Shown here piece by piece: positions 6,300 to 14,109 of a DNA stretch of 22,731 bases (positions within the stretch are counted from its first letter, which is position 1; every line of letters starts with the position of its first letter). Origin of the DNA: a virus. The stretch lies in IMG/VR virus record IMGVR_UViG_3300027784_000053, positions 1-22,731 of that record; one strand, written 5' to 3'. Under the pieces are notes generated by a model, which worked only from the letters and a program-made list of their open reading frames with translations, did no database searches and was not told the DNA's origin. Both the position numbers and the translations under genes were made by a program.

Positions 6300-8657
6300 A
6301 TGGTAAAACGACATCACCCCGAAGCTAAATGCGAAGAATGCCCTTTATATACAGTAGGCAAGTATGTACCCACAAACTATCAGGGTAACAAAACTGCTGA
6401 GTACGTATTAGTTGGAGAAGCACCTGGCGGTATGGAAGCTAAAGTAGGTAAACCATTTGTAGGTATGAGTGGTAAGCTGCTTGATGCTACGCTAGAAGAA
6501 GCAAGTATAGACAAGAGTAAAGCTGTATTAACTAATACCTGCCTGTGCCGTCCTCCTGCTAATGAGACTCCTACCCCCGCTAGCGTGAAAGCGTGTAAGC
6601 CTGCGCTTAAATCACTTTTAGAAGAGGTTAAGCCAAAGTACGTTGTAGCTATGGGTAACACTGCTGCTAGCGCGTTGCTCAACCGTAGCACACGTATCAC
6701 TAGGGACCGTGTGGGGCCACCAAAAGATGTAGGCAAACCTTATAAGCTAATTCCCACAGTCCACCCAGCAGCTACTCTACGGAATCCTAACCTGTTCCCT
6801 ATGCTCGCTGCGGATTTAAAGAAACTGAAGCCAGGAGCAACGAAGCAATGGAACCCGCCTGTCTATAAGGTGTATGACGATGAAGCTACAGCGTGTAGGG
6901 CGATTGCCCAGCTTCGTACAGCTAAGTCTTATGACACATTGGTTGTGGACCTTGAAGTTGGAGAAGAAAAAGACGACTCGTTCGGTCACCCTAATACGCT
7001 TCTTGCCGTCGGTATCGCATACAAGGATGACACAGCTATTGTAATTGGAGCCAATGCAGTCAAGAGCCGTCGTGTGCGGAAGGCTCTGTCTGATCTATTC
7101 TACAATAAGCAACTAGTCTGTCATAATGGGAAGTATGACCTTGGTGTGCTGTACCGTATGGGCTTCGGCACGTTTAAGTTGTATCGTGACACCATGCTCA
7201 TGGCATATACCATTGACGAAGTACCTGGCACGAAGGGTCTTAAGTACTTAGCCAAAGAACTACTTGGTGCTCCCGATTGGGATGAAGAGATTAAGCAATA
7301 CACCACAGGCAAAGACGGCAGTTGGGATAAGATTCCCAAAGACATTCTGTACAAGTACAATGCATATGACGTTAACTGTACTTGGGACCTGCTTCATTTA
7401 CTGCCCAATCAGATGGACGGGAATGACTGGCAGCTACATGACTTCCTATGTAGAGCTAGCGATGCTCTTATGCTTATTGAGTCTGATGGTATCTATATCG
7501 ACCAAGAGGAGCTAGAGCGTCTGTCTGTGGAGATGGAGTATAAGATTGAAGACGCCAAGAAGGAGCTACAGGAGTTTGCAGGCGAGTACATCAATAAGCT
7601 TACTCCAAAGCAACGTGAGCTTGTTGAAAAAGGTGGGGGCTTTAACCCCAACAGCCCCTTACAAGTTGCGGGCTTACTTAAGGCAATCAGCAGTATTACT
7701 TTTGTCACCACAGATGCAGAACAGCTTACGAAGCTACTCAATAAAGTACCACCACTAAGTACATTTGCAAAGCAGATGCTGTACTACCGCAAGATAACCA
7801 AACTATACGGTACCTACGTCAAAGGCACCACAGAGAGGATTGACGAGGATGGGCGGGTACGAACAAGTTACTTGCTGCATGGTACGGAAACTGGGAGGCT
7901 ATCTGCCAGAAATCCAAATGTGCAAAACGTGCCTCGCACTAGTGAGTACGGAAACATTAGGAAGGTCTATGCGGCTGCACCTGGGAACAAGTTTATCTAC
8001 GCAGATTACTCCAACATCGAAGGACGAGTAGTAGCAGTACTAAGTGGTGATAAGAAAATGATTGAGCTGATGAATGACCCTAAGTCGGACATTCACAGTA
8101 CTGTAGCTGAGTCTATCTTTGGGGCTGACTTTACAAAGGACAACAGGTTCATTGCTAAGAGTGTTGTACACGGAGCTAACTATGCTCGTACTGCACATGG
8201 TATAGCAGAAGGCTTAGGTATCCGTGTGGGAGAGGCTACAAAGGTCTACAACGGATACCACAATCTGTTTCCTAACGTCAAGCCGTGGCACGCAGCTATC
8301 AAGCACCAAGTAATCAATACAGATGAGGTACTTATTACCCCCTTTGGACGCAAGCGTAGGTTTGCTCTGATTGTCCCTGACAACATTGAGGATGTCTACA
8401 AAGAGGGCTTAGCCTTTCAGCCACAGAGCATCGCTAGTGACATCTGCCTGCGTGCAGCAGTACAGCTAAAGGAAGAGGGCTTCGCTGTCAGGCTATTAGT
8501 CCACGACGGTATCGGTATTGAGGTCCCTGTGGACGAGGTTGAGCAGGCCGTTCCACGTATCCGTGAGGTCATGGAGCAGTCAGGTAGGGAGTTCACTACC
8601 GTCGTGCCGTTCTACGTAGACATCAATGTCGGCGATAGCTGGGGAGAGGTAGACTGA
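6300..8657 (+). CDS. family 4 uracil-DNA glycosylase fused to family A DNA polymerase
   Basis: A 785-residue fusion. Residues about 1-175 are a family 4 (Fe-S) UDG: VGEAPG (38-43), GKPFVGMSGKLLD (50-62), TN..CRPP (79-86), HPA (155-157), and cysteines 11, 14, 83 and 99 in the family spacing. A 3'-5' exonuclease follows (D217-x-E219; N276/D280; Y353-x3-D357), then a family A polymerase: motif A DYSNIEGR (569-576), motif B R616-K620-H624-Y628, motif C H735-D736-G737. The exonuclease residues look intact, so proofreading is likely. H624 replaces the usual Phe/Tyr and G737 the usual Glu. It is presumably the main phage replicase, perhaps reading or removing uracil. AAGGGA (6288-6293) precedes the ATG. 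The stop overlaps the next start (TGATG). Confidence 0.93.
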   Translation: MVKRHHPEAKCEECPLYTVGKYVPTNYQGNKTAEYVLVGEAPGGMEAKVGKPFVGMSGKLLDATLEEASIDKSKAVLTNTCLCRPPANETPTPASVKACKPALKSLLEEVKPKYVVAMGNTAASALLNRSTRITRDRVGPPKDVGKPYKLIPTVHPAATLRNPNLFPMLAADLKKLKPGATKQWNPPVYKVYDDEATACRAIAQLRTAKSYDTLVVDLEVGEEKDDSFGHPNTLLAVGIAYKDDTAIVIGANAVKSRRVRKALSDLFYNKQLVCHNGKYDLGVLYRMGFGTFKLYRDTMLMAYTIDEVPGTKGLKYLAKELLGAPDWDEEIKQYTTGKDGSWDKIPKDILYKYNAYDVNCTWDLLHLLPNQMDGNDWQLHDFLCRASDALMLIESDGIYIDQEELERLSVEMEYKIEDAKKELQEFAGEYINKLTPKQRELVEKGGGFNPNSPLQVAGLLKAISSITFVTTDAEQLTKLLNKVPPLSTFAKQMLYYRKITKLYGTYVKGTTERIDEDGRVRTSYLLHGTETGRLSARNPNVQNVPRTSEYGNIRKVYAAAPGNKFIYADYSNIEGRVVAVLSGDKKMIELMNDPKSDIHSTVAESIFGADFTKDNRFIAKSVVHGANYARTAHGIAEGLGIRVGEATKVYNGYHNLFPNVKPWHAAIKHQVINTDEVLITPFGRKRRFALIVPDNIEDVYKEGLAFQPQSIASDICLRAAVQLKEEGFAVRLLVHDGIGIEVPVDEVEQAVPRIREVMEQSGREFTTVVPFYVDINVGDSWGEVD

Positions 8658-9094
8658 TGTACATAGCATTTGACCCTGGAGGCACTACAGGTGTCTGTGA
8701 GCTAGACCCTTTTAACTATGAAAAGATACGCTCGTTCAATATCACTAGCGACGATATACAATTGTTCGTGTGGGACACACTGAATATAGTAAAGCCCAGT
8801 ACTATCATCTACGAGCGGTTCGATTATAGGCCGTATCAAAAGACAGCAGACCTGACTCCTGTGGAAGTAATAGGTGTTATTAAGCTTTATGCTCAAGAGC
8901 ACCTTGATATAACACTTGTTCCACAGCAGCAGTTGAAAGGTGACAAGGGCTTCTGGACCGACGACAAGTTAAAAGCCCTTGACCTGTACCACAGTGGAGA
9001 GCACGGCCACTCGAACGACGCGGTCCGGCAGATGCTCTACTACGTGACGTTCACGCTGGGGGACCGCTACTTCGTGAATAGACTCACAGACTGA
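8657..9094 (+). CDS. RuvC-like Holliday junction resolvase (RNase H fold)
   Basis: A 145-residue protein with the RuvC/RNase H-fold acid residues: Asp6 in IAFDPGGTTGV, Glu53 in IIYERFDY, and a C-terminal HSNDAVRQM (His118, Asp121) in the place of the last catalytic Asp of RuvC-type enzymes. Phage members cut branched DNA left by replication and recombination. The ATG shares one base with the polymerase stop (TGATG), and the gene closes the early operon just before the shared terminator. Its 3' third is clearly more GC-rich than its 5' part. Assignment is good; the actual substrate is not shown. Confidence 0.82.
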   Translation: MYIAFDPGGTTGVCELDPFNYEKIRSFNITSDDIQLFVWDTLNIVKPSTIIYERFDYRPYQKTADLTPVEVIGVIKLYAQEHLDITLVPQQQLKGDKGFWTDDKLKALDLYHSGEHGHSNDAVRQMLYYVTFTLGDRYFVNRLTD

Positions 9095-9122
9095 GTATGC
9101 TTTCGTTTTAGTTATGCGATAA

Positions 9123-9198
9123 GAGAATAAGCAAGGGCCAGGCCGCCAGCACCCTAGGGGCACCGAAGGGAGGCGCGACCTGGCCCTTGTTTATTCTC
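9123..9198. terminator. bidirectional terminator between convergent operons
   Basis: GAGAATAAGCAAGGGCCAGG (9123-9142) is the inverse of 9179-9198 except for one pair (9131/9190, which is a G-U in the + transcript). In both directions a GC stem (AAGGGCCAGG with CCTGGCCCTT) is followed by a T-rich tract, so it can stop rightward early and leftward late transcripts. The 36-base loop is GC-rich and can form smaller stems (CGCC 9144-9147 with GGCG 9172-9175). The stop codon of the 129-aa - strand gene (9191-9193) lies inside the right arm. Confidence 0.85.
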
Positions 9199-9580
9199 CA
9201 TCAACATCAGATATCGGCCCAGCAAGACCATACTTGCGTAGCTTTTCATCTATGATTGTGTGTTGTTGGTAAGACCACTGCCTATGGCTTTCTAGGTCTT
9301 CACCCAACCTTTCTACAATTATCTGTATACCATTAAGCTTTTGACGCATAGAGTTGTTATTGTCTGAAGTAAGCTCCTTCAGTATCTCTTCTTGCTTACT
9401 TTTCAGTTGTTCAATGTCATATGTAGCTGGAGCTAGTACAACTTCTTGATGCTTCTTGCTAACCCACGTCAGTCCTGTTATTAATTTTATAGCAAGTAAT
9501 ATGAAAGCAGTAAGAGCGCCAGAGATAGCTCCAATGAGTATTATCCATTCTACTATAGGTGAAAAGTCTAACTCTGGCAT
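9191..9580 (-). CDS. one-TM membrane protein with coiled coil, lysis-linked
   Basis: A 129-residue protein with one strong membrane segment (about residues 9-36, VEWIILIGAISGALTAF then ILLAIKLITG), followed by basic residues (KK at 42-43) and a charged region with coiled-coil character (about 55-100). It is the last gene of the leftward operon, starting 7 bases after the amidase stop, with GAGG five bases before the ATG. Its position beside the endolysin suggests a second holin, an antiholin or another lysis accessory. No sequence motif proves this, and a small tail or membrane-anchored protein is possible. Confidence 0.7.
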   Translation of the reverse strand: MPELDFSPIVEWIILIGAISGALTAFILLAIKLITGLTWVSKKHQEVVLAPATYDIEQLKSKQEEILKELTSDNNNSMRQKLNGIQIIVERLGEDLESHRQWSYQQHTIIDEKLRKYGLAGPISDVDGE

Positions 9581-9587
9581 CTTATCC

Positions 9588-10310
9588 TCACTCCTCAGCG
9601 GTCACGTTGAACTTTGTAGGCATCTTCACGTCAGCCTTTACAGCCGTGCGGCCAGTAGCTATCTGACCAAGTGCAGCGTTCGTCTGCCACGTACGAGTAC
9701 GGATGGTAGTCTTGCCATCAGCAGCAGGAGCATCCCTACCCTCACATAGCTCTTTGTAGACTGCTTCTAGCATCTGTTCTTGCCTTGGCGTGAGAGCCAC
9801 GTCAGGCTCCTTTATAGTAGTATTGTGGTACTTACGAATCTCTCTGCGAAGTTGGTCGCCGGGGCACGTAGTACTAGTAAAGTTGCTGTGTGGGCGTACT
9901 TCTCGACCAGCATTGCCATTAGTACGAGCCTCTACTATGCACCACATTAGTGCTGATAGGGCATCCTTACTAACAGTCTGTCCTTCGCCACCTATCCACA
10001 CGAAGGCGTAGAACCTATTGTTGCCGTCTGTAGTACCTTGTGCAGCAGTACGTACTCCAAACCCTCTTCCAGCAAAGACGTAGCCGTGATTACAGAATCC
10101 CATAGTGTAGGCTATGTCAACCCAACCACGGGTTTCCATGTGGAATCTCTGCCACGCTTGCCATGTAGCAATGCAACCTGCATGAGTATTTATATTCTGT
10201 CTGCCCCCTCCCCAATGCACAGCACAGCCGCCACGGTAAGGCATGATGTTACGGCTGAATGAGTTGGGCCTAACCAGTCCAGCCTGCGTTCTGGTGATAA
10301 AGCCCTTCAT
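9588..10310 (-). CDS. endolysin, zinc N-acetylmuramoyl-L-alanine amidase (Amidase_2/PGRP type)
   Basis: A 240-residue lysin that should cut the bond between N-acetylmuramic acid and L-alanine in peptidoglycan. Zinc ligands of the Amidase_2/PGRP fold are visible: His32 in AVHWGGG, His141 in RPHSNFTST and Cys149 in TTCPGD; the core segment DIAYTMGFCNHGYVFAGRG (65-83) is typical. After about residue 170 lies a helical and then Ala/Thr-rich tail with no cell-wall-binding repeat that I recognise. There is no signal peptide, so export would depend on the holin. GGAG six bases before the ATG supports this start. Confidence 0.9.
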   Translation of the reverse strand: MKGFITRTQAGLVRPNSFSRNIMPYRGGCAVHWGGGRQNINTHAGCIATWQAWQRFHMETRGWVDIAYTMGFCNHGYVFAGRGFGVRTAAQGTTDGNNRFYAFVWIGGEGQTVSKDALSALMWCIVEARTNGNAGREVRPHSNFTSTTCPGDQLRREIRKYHNTTIKEPDVALTPRQEQMLEAVYKELCEGRDAPAADGKTTIRTRTWQTNAALGQIATGRTAVKADVKMPTKFNVTAEE

Positions 10311-10404
10311 GGTCTACTCCAGCGTCTTCGGGTTCTGCATACTGTAGCTCCGGTATGTCTAGCTGTTGCCATTCAGGCTCTCCCCAACTATCTACATCAG
10401 GCAT
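10270..10404 (-). CDS. possible small acidic overlapping gene (44 aa)
   Basis: This frame fills the gap between the holin-like and amidase genes. Its ATG (10404-10402) overlaps the last 8 bases of the holin-like gene and has AAGGA eight bases upstream; it ends in TAG at 10272-10270, inside the start of the amidase gene. The peptide is acidic and polar (MPDVDSWGEPEWQQLDIPEL...). Overlap at both ends, the ribosome site and the otherwise empty 86-base gap favour a gene. The short length and lack of a known relative keep this tentative. It might only couple translation of the holin-like and amidase genes. Confidence 0.45.
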   Translation of the reverse strand: MPDVDSWGEPEWQQLDIPELQYAEPEDAGVDHEGLYHQNAGWTG

Positions 10405-10588
10405 CGTCGTCATCCTTGTTAGGAGTCTGATATACACCGAAAGTAGTAAGCAATACTAGACCTATGACTTGCCACTGATGAGTAACGTCGATACCTGTAT
10501 CGACTCCTAACCAGTTAGCAAGAGCTGCGACCAACAACAAAGCAAAAGCTACGATGGCCTTCGCATATGGCTGCAATGCAGTTAGCAT
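10397..10588 (-). CDS. putative holin (63 aa)
   Basis: A 63-residue protein with two hydrophobic segments (about 11-27, AIVAFALLLVAALANWL, and 40-52, QVIGLVLLTTFGV) and a charged end KDDDDA, the make-up of a small holin. A very strong site, AAAGGAGG five bases before the ATG, points to high late expression. It lies two genes upstream of the amidase, the usual lysis-cassette arrangement. As holins share little sequence, the call rests on topology and place. Confidence 0.7.
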   Translation of the reverse strand: MLTALQPYAKAIVAFALLLVAALANWLGVDTGIDVTHQWQVIGLVLLTTFGVYQTPNKDDDDA

Positions 10589-10599
10589 GATAGCCTCCT

Positions 10600-10827
10600 T
10601 TATGATGCCAATTTGCCTAACACTATAATGTCAGGCCCGTTTACTATAGCCCACACAGTATCCCCTACACTAGGGCTATAAGTGTCTAAGTAACGAACCT
10701 CAGTTACTAAATCGTAGTCTTGTACTGTGATAGTGCCTAATTGCACACTGTTTACTAAATACTGCCTTAGAATTAGTCTATCTGAAAAGCGTTTAGTTTG
10801 TCTATCTAGAGCTTCAATAAAGTCCAT
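10600..10827 (-). CDS. small beta-rich tail protein, possible OB-fold hub partner (75 aa)
   Basis: A 75-residue protein sharing one base with the hub gene stop (TAATG). A helical N-terminus leads into beta strands and a PSVGDTVWAIVNGPDIIVLGKL ending (about 52-73), a pattern of OB-fold domains in phage tail hubs. It may add the barrel that fused hub proteins of other phages carry, but this is inference from pattern and position. It is the last tail-type gene before the lysis genes. Confidence 0.6.
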   Translation of the reverse strand: MDFIEALDRQTKRFSDRLILRQYLVNSVQLGTITVQDYDLVTEVRYLDTYSPSVGDTVWAIVNGPDIIVLGKLAS

Positions 10828-11972
10828 TAGACTCTGCCCTCACGCATAGTAAAATTCATTGACCCGTTGTATTCTAATGGAACGTTAAATTTGTCTAATA
10901 CGTATCTAGAAGAAAGCTTACTTCTAATACGGCTTAATTTAATTATGTCCCCCGCTTCATGTGCTGGATTTACAGTTACTATAACTCGCATTGTTTCTGT
11001 AGTACCTGTAACCTGCCGTAGTCTAGCCTTAGCAACTTCTTCTGCTTGCTCTACTGTACTTACGTAGTTAGAAATTAAAAAGGTAGGTACCATTCCATAA
11101 GGACTAGAGCCTGGAGGGTCGCCTACATACGTAGGTGAGGTTGGGTCTTCATCCATAGCTGTGTATTGTACAGGCTCTTCGTTAGTTGTAGACTCTCCTC
11201 TAACAATTACTGTGTTGAAAGTGTTTTCTATACTCAGACGTCTTGTATTGTAAAGCATAGTAGACGTAGGGCCTTCTTGATAGTGCCACACTGTAGGGCC
11301 TGTACTAACGTTAGGTACAGGTCTTAGAGTAACTATTCCGTTAAGGTTAAAGTATAATTCGTGGCCGATAGAGCTTGCCATCTCACGAGCATACTTCCAC
11401 CTATCGCCTCCAGCAAGGTCCCCTGAAGACCCAAATACTAATTGTGGAGTTACAAAGTTTATTGGCGGAAAGTTATATAAAAGTCCTGGTACTCCATCTT
11501 CTATAATACCTTTTATAGCAGTAGCATAATTAGTACCCATAGGTACAACGTAGTTCTGAAGTAACCTAGCACGTTCTACTAATCTTGCCCGGTCAAACAA
11601 ACTTAACTCTATAGACAAACTATCTACGTTGTCTTCTATGTTAGTGTCAAATATACGAAACACACCTAATGGTACTAATTCTTGCGTACCATCGTTAAAT
11701 TTTATTCCTCTATACAGACGTATTTCATTATTAGAAAGTGGGTGCAGTAAGGAATTAAAGTCATTTCTGCTAGGTACTTTGTCTCCGTCTTTACAAACTA
11801 ACTTAACTCTAGCTCGCCTTCTAGTAGAACTAGAAGAGTCTACACTAACATTACCGGATACAATGTTTAATTGATCTGTTATTAGTTCGTTGCCAGATAA
11901 GACCTCAGCCTTATATACAATCTTATGTGATTGCTGTACATAAGATTTAAACTTGTCGCTGATGTTATACAT
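10827..11972 (-). CDS. tail hub / baseplate protein (DUF5047-like)
   Basis: A 381-residue minor tail protein. The N-terminal half (VQQSHKIVYKAEVLSGNE..., SVDSSSSTRRRARVKLVCKDG, ...LVPLGVFRIFDTNIED) follows the DUF5047 pattern seen in actinophage tail proteins. The C-terminal half (GHELYFNLNGIVTLRP, ...ENTFNTVIVRGE, HEAGDIIKLSR) resembles gp27/Tal-type hub domains. It probably sits at the tail tip, closing the tube and carrying the adsorption apparatus. Its ATG overlaps the upstream stop by 8 bases, and it lies after the Dit-like gene, as hub genes usually do. Family confidence is good; the exact domain edges are not. Confidence 0.8.
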   Translation of the reverse strand: MYNISDKFKSYVQQSHKIVYKAEVLSGNELITDQLNIVSGNVSVDSSSSTRRRARVKLVCKDGDKVPSRNDFNSLLHPLSNNEIRLYRGIKFNDGTQELVPLGVFRIFDTNIEDNVDSLSIELSLFDRARLVERARLLQNYVVPMGTNYATAIKGIIEDGVPGLLYNFPPINFVTPQLVFGSSGDLAGGDRWKYAREMASSIGHELYFNLNGIVTLRPVPNVSTGPTVWHYQEGPTSTMLYNTRRLSIENTFNTVIVRGESTTNEEPVQYTAMDEDPTSPTYVGDPPGSSPYGMVPTFLISNYVSTVEQAEEVAKARLRQVTGTTETMRVIVTVNPAHEAGDIIKLSRIRSKLSSRYVLDKFNVPLEYNGSMNFTMREGRV

Positions 11973-14109
11973 TAAATGGGTCCGCTTGCTCGATCACTTC
12001 AATAGTAAATAATTGGTAATCATCTATAGTATTGACTACTGTCTGTCTAGTATTCTTACCAAAAGCGAAGTACCATTGACGCATAGGAGACTGTAGCAAT
12101 AAAGTCTTCTGCCTATTTATAAAGTCTAATAGCTTTTCTCGTTGTTCTTTACCTATAGTTTGTATAGTTATAGAGAATTCATCTAACCTTACTACATCAC
12201 GTATTATGACTTTATCTTTTCGGCCTAGTGCAGTAAACTCTGCCATATCTTCATGTATAGTAATGTTTAAATCAGAGCTACCATCTACAAACACTTCCAT
12301 CATATCTATAGAAGTATCTGGATCTTTAATAAACCACTTATTATAATATACTGTTACTGTTTGCATATTACTAGAAGTAGTAGTACCATTGACTGCGAAT
12401 GCTATTACTATGTATTCATACGTAACGCCACTTGCTACTTGATAATCAATAAACATACTGTTTATTGGGAATTCATCAACTAAAATAGCCCAATCAGTAT
12501 CACCAATTACTCTTCTACGAATACTGTTGTATTGAACTATTGGCTGATTTATTTCAGGGTCAGAGTCAGGGTTTTGTATATAAAGTAAGGTAAAGCCTCT
12601 ATCACTATCAGTATTTGCAGAAATTATAGGCGTTGGAGCTTTAGTATAGGTAACTTCGACGCGAATTTCAGCCCAAGGTGACCACAGACCGTCATTACGA
12701 ATTCGCCATCTAATCCACTCAAAACGATTATTGACTGGAAACTCTACTATAGCAGAGCGAGCACTACTACTTTCTACTATACCACTATCCCAGTAGACAG
12801 TATTAATATCAATGCTGCCGGCGTTGTCTGCTACTCTTTGCCCTTGATAAGCCTCTTGCTCACTAGCAGACCATTCAACTACTTGTGTTTCATCCCCAAT
12901 AATACTGTTATTTGCATGAGAAGTTATAGTGGGAGCGCCAGGTACTTCAGCAGCAGTAAATATTTCGTATTCAGACCAAGGACCTTCTAAGCCAGAAGCG
13001 TCATAGGTCTTAACTCTCCAGCTATGCTGTCCGACAGTAAAAGTATTGGCAGAGATAGTTCTCTGAGTCGATGTACTATTTACGTCCCAAGAATAAACTA
13101 TGGTACTCTCGCTATTTAGTACCTCACCTCTAGACCTAGATTGAGTGTCCCCAGAGTCAGGGTCATTAAACTGCCATTTAAATACCTGGGACTGTTCTAA
13201 ATTAATACTGGCATTGTCAATAGGAGATAAAAGCGTAGGAGTATTTGGAGGGCTATTTAATGTATCAATATAAAAGTTATCTAGTGACTGCCCATTTAAG
13301 TCTGAGGTAGCTCGACCTATACCATGCTTATTAACATTTATATGAGCTGAAGAAGTAGCTGAGATAGACGCACTGGTAGAACCATTTACAAATACTTGTA
13401 AAGACGTACCAACAGCTAGTAAACGTAAGCTGCTAGGGCTTGCAGTAGTAATGCCAAGCTGACTTACAGTACCGTTTACACATTGTTCAAGTATAGCTCG
13501 TCTATGAGTTGAAGTGGTAGAAATCCAAGTTTGTCTAGTCTCTCCTGTCAAGTAGGTACCACCAACTAGTCGATAACCGTGAGTGTGGCTTCCCCACGTC
13601 GAGGTTCCATCTGAAGTTGAGTGGGCATGGAACCACCCGAATTCACACTGAGAAAACGAAGGAGCAGTGGTATTTGAAGTACTCCACTTCGTTGCAATTT
13701 GAGTGTTACCTGAAAAAGCATTTACTAGTGCATCTGTATGGGTCTGTCCACAGTCTGTCGGATACCCGTGCTGGTAGCCTCGTGCCCACTCGTACTCAGT
13801 TATGTAGAACCCACTAGTTGTAGTAAACCGACGTACTCTAACTCGAATCCAATTGTCTTCATCAGTTACACGAGCATAAACTGCGTCACCACCATTACTA
13901 CTGGTAGTACAACGAACGTCTGCGTCCCCGGTAGGGGTAGTGATAGCAGATATAGGATTTAATGATCTACTTGTACTAGTATAAGCTCTATTACTAAGAA
14001 TTCTCCAAGAGCCGTTAATAGTTTCCCACGCAGGGCCGCCAGGTATAGTACCTAGCCCAGAGCCTTCTGGTGTATCAGCTCTGTTAAAGTCGTCAGTGTA
14101 AATTGTCAT
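11965..14109 (-). CDS. minor tail protein: ConA/LamG-like + FnIII repeats + Dit-like C-terminus
   Basis: I start at the ATG at 14109 (MTIYTDDFNRADT...), which overlaps the upstream stop as ATGA; GTG 14124 would add five residues but lacks a ribosome site. The 714-residue protein has an N-terminal lectin-like beta sandwich (about 1-280) opened by a His/Cys/Thr-rich insert (about 109-205), three FnIII-like domains (about 287-385, 388-488, 490-588), and a C-terminal domain (about 590-714: WFIKDPDTS..., FTALGRKDKVIIRD, MRQWYFAFG) like distal tail proteins. It would form the adsorption ring and bind host sugars. The FnIII and DFNRAD parts are clear; the Dit call is tentative. Confidence 0.8.
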   Translation of the reverse strand: MTIYTDDFNRADTPEGSGLGTIPGGPAWETINGSWRILSNRAYTSTSRSLNPISAITTPTGDADVRCTTSSNGGDAVYARVTDEDNWIRVRVRRFTTTSGFYITEYEWARGYQHGYPTDCGQTHTDALVNAFSGNTQIATKWSTSNTTAPSFSQCEFGWFHAHSTSDGTSTWGSHTHGYRLVGGTYLTGETRQTWISTTSTHRRAILEQCVNGTVSQLGITTASPSSLRLLAVGTSLQVFVNGSTSASISATSSAHINVNKHGIGRATSDLNGQSLDNFYIDTLNSPPNTPTLLSPIDNASINLEQSQVFKWQFNDPDSGDTQSRSRGEVLNSESTIVYSWDVNSTSTQRTISANTFTVGQHSWRVKTYDASGLEGPWSEYEIFTAAEVPGAPTITSHANNSIIGDETQVVEWSASEQEAYQGQRVADNAGSIDINTVYWDSGIVESSSARSAIVEFPVNNRFEWIRWRIRNDGLWSPWAEIRVEVTYTKAPTPIISANTDSDRGFTLLYIQNPDSDPEINQPIVQYNSIRRRVIGDTDWAILVDEFPINSMFIDYQVASGVTYEYIVIAFAVNGTTTSSNMQTVTVYYNKWFIKDPDTSIDMMEVFVDGSSDLNITIHEDMAEFTALGRKDKVIIRDVVRLDEFSITIQTIGKEQREKLLDFINRQKTLLLQSPMRQWYFAFGKNTRQTVVNTIDDYQLFTIEVIEQADPFNV

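Noticed and set aside
6127-6306. 59-codon GTG frame across the GC-rich spacer into the polymerase start
   Set aside because: It lacks a ribosome site, is a low-complexity Pro/Arg/Ala/Gly mix and runs through the stem structure; GC-rich DNA is open in several frames by chance.
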